Source: Nitrospinota bacterium (GTDB taxonomy: Bacteria > UBA8248). From it: 9,358 nt of DNA. Position numbers and translations under genes: made by a program. Under the pieces are notes generated by a model. That model saw only the letters and a list, made by a program, of their open reading frames with translations, did not search any database and was not told the DNA's origin. The stretch covers positions 382 to 9,739 of the forward strand of contig DNYS01000152.1 in assembly GCA_003506735.1 (NCBI GenBank). The letters are read 5' to 3'. Positions 1 to 4,738 of this stretch are shown piece after piece (positions within the stretch are counted from its first letter, which is position 1; every line of letters starts with the position of its first letter).

Positions 1-296
1 GCGGCAGCACCTCCCTCGGCATAGCGGAGAGCCACCTCTGCCGGATTGGCTTCTTCTGAAATCGCTCCCTGAGAGGGGGAAACGCGCTTGATTTCGGCGA
101 TGACCTGGATTCGGCCGCCCCCCCCACTGGCATCCTGTGCCGGGCGGCGAATTCCCGCGCCGAAATCCTGCGTCTCCGGCATATCAGCGGTCCGGGAGCG
201 GAGCTCCCCAATCGGCAGCCTGCCGCGCGCACTCGCCATATCTTCCCGGACGCCCTCAACGAGATCGTCCAGAACAGTCTTGGTGCGAATGGTCAT
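1..296 (-). CDS. trpC: Indole-3-glycerol phosphate synthase, N-terminal part (runs off the left edge)
   Basis: This enzyme closes the ring of carboxyphenylamino-deoxyribulose 5-phosphate to give indole-3-glycerol phosphate, the fourth step of tryptophan synthesis, in the cytoplasm. Only the first 98 codons are inside the window. They start with MTIRTKTVLDDLVEGV, typical of the N-terminal helix of the family, and contain VIAEIKRVSPSQG at residues 65-77, the beta-1 signature of the TIM barrel. By family knowledge E68 and K70 are the catalytic Glu/Lys pair, and S73-P74-S75 is the conserved SPS. A following YAEGGAA segment matches the usual region before the SVLT motif. The ATG overlaps the trpD stop as ATGA (4 nt), implying translational coupling. 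I see no frameshift. The part beyond the edge cannot be judged, including whether it is fused to trpF. Confidence 0.95.
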   Translation of the reverse strand, partial: MTIRTKTVLDDLVEGVREDMASARGRLPIGELRSRTADMPETQDFGAGIRRPAQDASGGGGRIQVIAEIKRVSPSQGAISEEANPAEVALRYAEGGAA

Positions 297-1303
297 TCGT
301 TCGAAACCTCGATGAGGCGATCGAGGGCTTGAGAGGCTTTTCCCGAATCGATGGACTCTGCGGCGATGCCAACGCCGTCCCGGAGGGTATCGGCTTTTCC
401 CGCCGCCATCAGCGCGGCAGATGCGTTGAGAAGCACCACATCGCGCGGCGGACCTTTATCTCCAGCCAAAATACTTCTCAGGATTTTGGCGTTATCCTCC
501 GGTGAGCCGCCCACGATATCCCGCGATTTCGCGGAACTCAGACCCGCATCTTCTGGCCGGACATCGTATGTTTTCACCTCGCTACCATCCCACTCGGAAA
601 CGTGCGTCGCCCCCACCAGGGTGATCTCGTCCATCCCGTCACGGCCATGAACCACGAGCGCCCGCTTGGCTCCGAGTTGGCCCAGCACGTTCGCGGCCAG
701 TTCGGTGAGTTGGGGTGCGTATACGCCAACCAGTTGGCACTGCGCACCGGCGGGATTCGTCAAGGGCCCCATGATGTTGAAGATGCTCCGCATGGCCAGC
801 TCGCGCCGCGGTCCGATGGCATGCTTCATCGCACCGTGAAGGGAGGGCGCAAACAAAAACCCGAATCCCACCTCGTCCAGGCAATGGCCGACCTGTTCGG
901 GCGATATCTCGATGTTCACCCCGAGCGCCTTCAACACGTCCGCACTGCCCGATTTGCTCGACACCGAACGGTTCCCGTGCTTGGCGACGGGCTGCCCCGA
1001 ACCGGCAACGACAAATGCCGCCGTAGTGCTGATATTAAAGGTTTGGGATCCGTCCCCGCCCGTCCCGCAGGTATCGACCAGGAGGGGGTGCTTCGTTTTC
1101 ACCGGGGTCACTTTCGCTCGCATGGATCGAACGCTGCCCGCAATCTCATCGGGCGTCTCGCCCGCCATGCGGAGGGCGACCAGGTAACCGCCAATCTGGG
1201 CAGGCGTTGCCTCGCCGGTCATGATTTGATCCATAATTTTTTTCGCTTCATCGGCCGAAAGGTGCAGGCCACCCACCAGGTTTGCGATGGCGTCCTGAAT
1301 CAT
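293..1303 (-). CDS. trpD: Anthranilate phosphoribosyltransferase
   Basis: TrpD transfers the phosphoribosyl group of PRPP to anthranilate, the second step of the pathway. The 336-residue length is normal for the stand-alone enzyme. Visible motifs are GTGGD at residues 80-84 (PRPP pyrophosphate loop), KHGNRSVSSKSGSAD at 108-122 (PRPP and Mg binding), RSIFNIMGPLTNP at 172-184 (anthranilate tunnel region) and GMDE at 223-226 (metal-binding Asp/Glu). The N-terminal helical domain covers about residues 1-65. The ATG is preceded by AGGCAGGG four nucleotides upstream (1315-1308), a modest but acceptable ribosome site, and the ORF start agrees with the usual family N-terminus. It overlaps trpC by 4 nt downstream. 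It is separated from trpG by an atypically long 196-nt spacer. It is not fused to trpG, unlike the enterobacterial TrpGD protein. Confidence 0.98.
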   Translation of the reverse strand: MIQDAIANLVGGLHLSADEAKKIMDQIMTGEATPAQIGGYLVALRMAGETPDEIAGSVRSMRAKVTPVKTKHPLLVDTCGTGGDGSQTFNISTTAAFVVAGSGQPVAKHGNRSVSSKSGSADVLKALGVNIEISPEQVGHCLDEVGFGFLFAPSLHGAMKHAIGPRRELAMRSIFNIMGPLTNPAGAQCQLVGVYAPQLTELAANVLGQLGAKRALVVHGRDGMDEITLVGATHVSEWDGSEVKTYDVRPEDAGLSSAKSRDIVGGSPEDNAKILRSILAGDKGPPRDVVLLNASAALMAAGKADTLRDGVGIAAESIDSGKASQALDRLIEVSNE

Positions 1304-1499
1304 TTTTCCCTGCCTCTATGCGAAATTGCTGAAAAAGCGCAAACCGGTGCGCAGAAAGGGCGATAGCCGTATTCTGGCCTCACCCGAAATCAGGCTTTTC
1401 ATTCACCAAATCAATCCGACGATACCCTGCCCGCAGTCCATGCTCAACCCTCTTCGGGAGAAGGGGAAACCGGGTTTTCTCCGCCGCCCGGCTCCGCTC
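1304..1499 (-). other. trpG-trpD spacer with two abutting small reading frames
   Basis: This 196-nt gap is long for an operon whose other junctions are 32 nt or overlapping. On the coding strand it contains a 12-codon frame (1441-1403, MDCGQGIVGLIW, then TGA) preceded by GAGG with a 7-nt spacing. Directly after the TGA, in the same frame, an ATG opens a 28-codon frame (1402-1316) that begins MKSLISGEARIRLSP. It ends in TAG just before the trpD ribosome site. Neither resembles a family I know, and frames this short arise by chance. Near its upstream end the spacer also has an interrupted inverted repeat, GGAGAA at 1482-1477 with TTCTCC at 1462-1457, but no T-run, so it is not a convincing terminator. 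I assign no function. Confidence 0.3.
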
Positions 1500-2081
1500 C
1501 TAAACCACCACACCCCCCTCAAGCGCATTCCGCAGCAAGGATTTTCCCTCCGGCGTAAGGATGGACTCCGGATGGAACTGCACCCCGGCGATCGGAAGAT
1601 CCTTCACGCGAAGGGCCATGATCTCCCCTTCATCGGTCTCGGCACATACTTCGAGCCCCTCCGGCAAGGATGAGCGCTCAATGAGCAGACTGTGATACCG
1701 GGTGGCTGTCAGCGGATTCTGAAGACCCCGGAAGAGCCCTTTTCCGTCATGGAGCACCTGGGAAGTTTTTCCGTGCATGATCCGGTCCGCCCGAACTATG
1801 CGGGCGCCATACACGGCCCCGACCGCCTGATGCCCCAGGCAAACGCCCACTAAGGGGAATTTCCCCGCGTACCGCTCGATCAACGGCATCGAGAGCCCCG
1901 CCCGGTCGGGGGTGCCGGGACCCGGCGAAATCATGATGAGGTCGGGGGCGAACTCGTCAACCGAGTCCATCTCGAATTGATCGTTCCGCCAAACGGTGAC
2001 CTCGGCGCCCAGTTCGGCTAGATACTGGACGAGGTTGTAGGTGAACGAATCATAGTTGTCGATCATCAATACACGGGGCAT
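1500..2081 (-). CDS. trpG: Anthranilate synthase component II (glutamine amidotransferase)
   Basis: TrpG hydrolyses glutamine and channels ammonia to TrpE for anthranilate synthesis. The 193-residue protein is a single class I glutamine amidotransferase domain. Visible landmarks are MIDNYDSFTYNLVQY at residues 6-20, PGPGTP at 53-58 (oxyanion-strand region), GVCLGHQA at 79-86 with nucleophile C81, and FHPES at 169-173 with H170 and E172 completing the triad. The family includes PabA of folate synthesis, and some bacteria use one protein for both; the position directly behind trpE supports the Trp role but does not exclude a dual one. The ATG is preceded by AGAGGAG (2096-2090) at 8-nt spacing. 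It lies 32 nt after trpE, so the two subunits are almost certainly co-transcribed. Confidence 0.97.
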   Translation of the reverse strand: MPRVLMIDNYDSFTYNLVQYLAELGAEVTVWRNDQFEMDSVDEFAPDLIMISPGPGTPDRAGLSMPLIERYAGKFPLVGVCLGHQAVGAVYGARIVRADRIMHGKTSQVLHDGKGLFRGLQNPLTATRYHSLLIERSSLPEGLEVCAETDEGEIMALRVKDLPIAGVQFHPESILTPEGKSLLRNALEGGVVV

Positions 2082-2113
2082 CCTGCTATCTCCTCTGGCC
2101 CGCCGGGCGCGGC

Positions 2114-3631
2114 CTAAATCAGGCCGCTTCGGGCCACCTCCAGGGCGCGGAGCGTGCCGCGCGCCTTATTCATGGTTTCCTCGTACTCGAATGCGGGCCC
2201 GGAGTCGGCGACGATCCCGGCCCCCACCTGCAGATAGAGCTTTCCGCCGCGAGCATAGAGCGTGCGGATGGCGATACAGGTGTCCATATTCCCGTCAAAT
2301 CCAAAATATCCCACCGCACCAGCATAGGGGCCGCGCCGGACGGGTTCTTTTTCCTCGATAATTTCCATGGCCCGCACCTTGGGCGCGCCCGAGACCGTTC
2401 CGGCGGGAAACGTCGCCCGAAGGACGTCGTAGGCGTCCCGCCCGGCCTCCAGTTTGCCGACGACGTGGCTGACGATGTGCATGACGTGGCTGTAACGCTC
2501 GATGGTCATCTGCTCGGTGACGCGGACCGTGCCCGGCTCGCAGACGCGGCCGATGTCGTTCCGGCCCAGATCGACGAGCATGATGTGCTCGGCGCGCTCC
2601 TTTTCGTCGGAAAGAAGCTCCTGCCCGAGCGCGTGGTCTTCTTCCTCGTTTGCGCCCCTGCGGCGCGTGCCGGCGATGGGACGCACCTCGACGCGCTCCC
2701 CTTCGAGGCGGGCGAGCACCTCGGGCGAGGCGCCCACCAGGGTCGTCTCCCCCAAGGTCAGATAGAACATGTAGGGAGACGGATTCACCGTCCGGAGTGC
2801 CCGGTAGATAGCGAATGGATGCACATCGAGCGCGCTTTCGAGCCGCTGGGAGAGCACGACCTGAATCACCTCGCCCGCATGGATCATCTCGACCGTATCG
2901 GCGACGTCTTTCTCGAACGCCTCTTTCGAGACAGATGAGTTCAACCCCGGCATCCCCGGCACGGGAAAACCCGACAATTCCTCGGCGGGAGGGCGCGGGG
3001 GCTCGGAAGGAGGGCGAATCCCCGGTCCATTCAGACGATCCACCAGCGCGTCGATCTTCGAAACCGCCTCGATGTAGGAGGTGCCGGGATGGCTCCCATC
3101 GAGGCGCGCCATGGCCACCACCTTTATCCGCTGGCTAACATGGTCGAAAATGAGCAGGGTATCGGTGAGCATGAAGCAGCTCTCGGCCATTCCCAGATCG
3201 TCTTCCGCCCTCTCGGGAAGCCGCTCGATGAAACGGATCATGTCATAGGACAGGTAACCCACCGCGCCACCCCAGAAGCGGGGCAGTCCCTCCACCTCGA
3301 CAGGCCGATAGTCTTTCATGAAATCCCGCAGGGCATCGATCGGATCTTCACTCTGAAACTCGCGGGTCTCTCCATTTACCGTCAATCGGATTTGGTGCCC
3401 CTTGCTCTCAAATACGGCGGCGGGACGGCTTCCCAGAAAACAATAGCGGGCCCATTTTTCCCCTCCCTCCACACTTTCGAGCAGAAACGAGTAGGGATCG
3501 TCCGCGATTTTCAAATATGCCGAAACAGGCGTCTCCAAATCGGCCAGAATCTCACGGTATACCGGGATCAGATTCCCCCGGTTCGCGAGTTCGTAAAACG
3601 TCTTCTCATCGGGTACATAGAGCGGTTGCAT
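2114..3631 (-). CDS. trpE: Anthranilate synthase component I
   Basis: TrpE converts chorismate and ammonia to anthranilate, the committed step of tryptophan synthesis, in complex with TrpG. From the chosen ATG the protein has 505 residues, normal for the family. LLES at residues 50-53 is the N-terminal feedback motif where Trp binds in characterised enzymes, and NPSPYMFY at 283-290 also lines that site, so allosteric inhibition by Trp is expected. The chorismate-binding domain shows PIAGTRRRG (318-326), EHIMLVDLGRND (348-359), FPAGTVSGAPK (408-418) and GAGIVADSGP (470-479). The reading frame stays open to a GTG at 3658, but that GTG has no ribosome site, while the ATG at 3631 has GAGGT at 7-nt spacing. 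I therefore use 3631. A leader peptide and intrinsic terminator lie just upstream and suggest transcriptional attenuation as well. Confidence 0.98.
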   Translation of the reverse strand: MQPLYVPDEKTFYELANRGNLIPVYREILADLETPVSAYLKIADDPYSFLLESVEGGEKWARYCFLGSRPAAVFESKGHQIRLTVNGETREFQSEDPIDALRDFMKDYRPVEVEGLPRFWGGAVGYLSYDMIRFIERLPERAEDDLGMAESCFMLTDTLLIFDHVSQRIKVVAMARLDGSHPGTSYIEAVSKIDALVDRLNGPGIRPPSEPPRPPAEELSGFPVPGMPGLNSSVSKEAFEKDVADTVEMIHAGEVIQVVLSQRLESALDVHPFAIYRALRTVNPSPYMFYLTLGETTLVGASPEVLARLEGERVEVRPIAGTRRRGANEEEDHALGQELLSDEKERAEHIMLVDLGRNDIGRVCEPGTVRVTEQMTIERYSHVMHIVSHVVGKLEAGRDAYDVLRATFPAGTVSGAPKVRAMEIIEEKEPVRRGPYAGAVGYFGFDGNMDTCIAIRTLYARGGKLYLQVGAGIVADSGPAFEYEETMNKARGTLRALEVARSGLI

Positions 3632-3638
3632 CGTGCTT

Positions 3639-3643
3639 ACCTC
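3639..3643 (-). promoter_or_regulatory. trpE ribosome binding site that fixes the start
   Basis: On the coding strand GAGGT lies 7 nt before the ATG at 3631. The longer in-frame GTG start at 3658 has no purine-rich site upstream, only the T-rich region behind the leader terminator. This is the reason for the 505-residue TrpE model. Confidence 0.8.
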
Positions 3644-3672
3644 GTAGAATCGGCGCACTCGAAAATCAGCCT

Positions 3673-3714
3673 AAAAAAATCGCCATGGAGGACATTGAGA
3701 ATCCACCATGGCGA
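3673..3714 (-). terminator. Intrinsic terminator in the trpE leader (attenuator)
   Basis: On the coding strand the 5' arm TCGCCATGGTGGA (3714-3702) pairs with TCCTCCATGGCGA (3692-3680) around a 9-nt loop. Twelve of the thirteen positions pair, with a single T-T mismatch at 3705/3689. The stem is followed at once by seven T (3679-3673), the standard form of a Rho-independent terminator. It sits 41 nt before the trpE ATG and 24 nt after the stop of a Trp-rich leader frame. It could also end transcription coming from uvrA-truA. The position, the leader frame and the alternative pairing of its 5' arm favour a conditional attenuator over a plain end-of-operon terminator. Confidence 0.93.
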
Positions 3715-3767
3715 CGTGGCTTATCGATTCAATCGAATCTAATCGACCACAGGCGGACCTCCCCACC
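3700..3767 (-). promoter_or_regulatory. Predicted antiterminator and competing protector hairpin
   Basis: Reading the transcript by eye, the segment GGTCCGCCTGTGGTCGA (3759-3743) can pair with the terminator 5' arm and adjoining bases (3714-3700). Pairs run 3759-3752 with 3707-3700 (eight, three of them G-U), 3749-3747 with 3711-3709, and 3745-3743 with 3714-3712, with a small internal loop and one bulge. This makes 14 pairs and blocks the terminator. A smaller competing hairpin pairs GGTGG (3767-3763, which contains the third leader Trp codon) with CCGCC (3756-3752), and would free the terminator arm when the leader is not translated. The logic matches regions 1, 2, 3 and 4 of known trp attenuators. 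No folding energy was calculated. Confidence 0.65.
3723..3747 (-). repeat. Clustered TCGATT/AATCGA inverted repeats
   Basis: The end of the leader frame and the bases after it hold several overlapping inverted copies of TCGAT/ATCGA. The tightest hairpin is GATTC-GATT-GAATC (3739-3726), and an outer pairing TCGATT (3746-3741) with AATCGA (3729-3724) is also possible. In the antiterminator model this segment forms the apical loop hairpin between regions 2 and 3. It might alternatively be a protein operator, for which I see no other support. Confidence 0.4.
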
Positions 3768-3825
3768 GGAACCGGGCTGCATCTCGCCAAGGCCATGAAT
3801 CATTCATCCGGTACCGATTTCTCAT
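3739..3825 (-). CDS. trpL: trp operon leader peptide
   Basis: This is a 28-codon frame between truA and trpE, starting MRNRYRMNDSWPWRDAARF and ending in TAG. It contains three TGG codons, at residues 11, 13 and 21, far above expectation for so short a peptide. The chosen ATG has AGGAG (3840-3836) 10 nt upstream; an in-frame ATG at 3807 would give a 22-residue peptide with the same Trp codons but no clear ribosome site. Its stop lies 24 nt before a strong terminator hairpin. By analogy with known trp attenuators, ribosome stalling at the Trp-Pro-Trp codons when charged tRNA-Trp is scarce would leave the antiterminator segment free, while completion of the peptide would cover it and allow termination. 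The peptide itself probably has no further role. Homology to named leader peptides is not claimed; such peptides conserve only the codon cluster. Confidence 0.78.
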   Translation of the reverse strand: MRNRYRMNDSWPWRDAARFRWGGPPVVD

Positions 3826-3864
3826 TCCACCAACGCTCCTCATCGTGACGAATCCATTTGATGA

Positions 3865-3893
3865 AAAATCGCAAAGAATCCTCCCGGCGTCAA
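3865..3893 (-). promoter_or_regulatory. Candidate promoter of the trp operon
   Basis: On the coding strand TTGACG (3893-3888, 5 of 6 matches to the sigma-70 -35 box) is followed after exactly 17 nt by GATTTT (3870-3865, 3 of 6, keeping the A2 and T6 positions). Transcription would begin near 3858, about 33 nt before the leader ATG, a usual distance for trp leaders. The -35 box overlaps the truA stop codon. The weak -10 leaves room for doubt. Confidence 0.5.
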
Positions 3894-4708
3894 GTCTTCT
3901 CGTAGGGCTCCCCTTCGGACTCCGGGCCGCCGTCCCCGTCTGGTAGGGGCAGCTTATCGCCATAGTCCACTTCCACGAGATACAGCCCCTGGGCCGGAGC
4001 GCGCATTCCGGCCCGGTTCCGGTCGTGTGCCTCAAGGATGGCCGGTATCGAATCCGGGGAGCGCTCCCCCCGGCCCACCTCGGCCAGCGTGCCCACGATG
4101 TTGCGAACCATGAAGCGGAGAAACCCCTCGGCCGTGACTTCTACCCAAATCTCATCGCCGGTCTCGGATACTTCAAGTCGATCTAATTTCCGGACCGTCG
4201 AGGACACCTCGATGCTTTCTGGGCAAAAACTCGCAAAATCCCGCTCCCCGGCGAAATGGACCGCCGCCGCCTGCATTCGCTCAAGGTCCAGCCTCCTGCG
4301 GTGATGCCACACGTGGCTCCGCCTAAGGGCGCTGGACCCCTTTCGCGTCAAAATGCGGTAGCGGTAGGTTTTCCGTACCACATCGAATTGCGCGTGAAAC
4401 GGCTCATTGGCCTCGCGGCAATCGAATATGGATACGTCTTTTTCGAGAAGTGAATTGAACCCCAAGAGAAATTTTTTCGGCTTCAAATCGGCGCTCGTGT
4501 CGAAATGGGCCACTTGTCCCAGGGCATGAACACCCGCGTCGGTCCGGCCCGAGGCGATGGTGCGGACATTCTCGCCGCACATCCGGGCAAGGGCGGCCTC
4601 GATATCGGATTGGACGGTCCGCTGGCCAGGCTGAATTTGCCAGCCGTGAAATTCGGTGCCGTCGTACTCGATCCACAGGACCAGGCGGCGATCTTTATCG
4701 TTGTGCAT
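3890..4708 (-). CDS. truA: tRNA pseudouridine(38-40) synthase
   Basis: TruA isomerises uridines 38, 39 and 40 in the anticodon stem-loop of many tRNAs to pseudouridine. The 272-residue protein begins its fold with LVLWIEYDGTEFHGWQ (residues 9-24). The catalytic loop is SGRTDAGVHA (53-62) with D57 as the nucleophilic Asp by family knowledge. KTYRYRI (113-119) carries the conserved Tyr, and GFLRFMVRNIVGTL (195-208) is the second-lobe signature. The last 20 or so residues are acidic and low in complexity, beyond the usual fold. The start gives the expected N-terminus, although only a weak GGA is found upstream. It follows uvrA after 30 nt and probably shares its transcript. Its stop overlaps the candidate trp promoter. 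TruA also modifies the anticodon arm of some tRNAs read in amino-acid leader peptides (the his attenuator in enterobacteria), but no link is shown here. Confidence 0.97.
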   Translation of the reverse strand: MHNDKDRRLVLWIEYDGTEFHGWQIQPGQRTVQSDIEAALARMCGENVRTIASGRTDAGVHALGQVAHFDTSADLKPKKFLLGFNSLLEKDVSIFDCREANEPFHAQFDVVRKTYRYRILTRKGSSALRRSHVWHHRRRLDLERMQAAAVHFAGERDFASFCPESIEVSSTVRKLDRLEVSETGDEIWVEVTAEGFLRFMVRNIVGTLAEVGRGERSPDSIPAILEAHDRNRAGMRAPAQGLYLVEVDYGDKLPLPDGDGGPESEGEPYEKT

Positions 4709-4738
4709 GAGGCGAGGGCATCCAGGCGGAAACGCCCA

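Noticed and set aside
602..1366. Plus-strand frame of 254 codons opposite trpD
   Set aside because: It is antisense to unmistakable TrpD motifs and its translation shows no domain; an antisense shadow.
3629..3658. Longer trpE start at the GTG at 3658
   Set aside because: It has no Shine-Dalgarno sequence, adds nine residues not typical of the family, and a good site (GAGGT) serves the ATG at 3631.
3680..3709. Small frame within the terminator hairpin (ATG at 3709, 12 codons, one Trp)
   Set aside because: It lies inside the hairpin arms, has no ribosome site and only one Trp codon; the upstream 28-codon frame fits the leader role much better.
2465..3742. Several plus-strand frames opposite trpE
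   Set aside because: They overlap the conserved chorismate-binding domain in antisense and have no recognisable product.
3739..4035. Minus-strand frame of 98 codons reaching from inside truA into the trp leader
   Set aside because: Only its last 28 codons, the Trp-rich leader, are outside truA and have a ribosome site. The longer form would be out of frame inside truA with no start signal.
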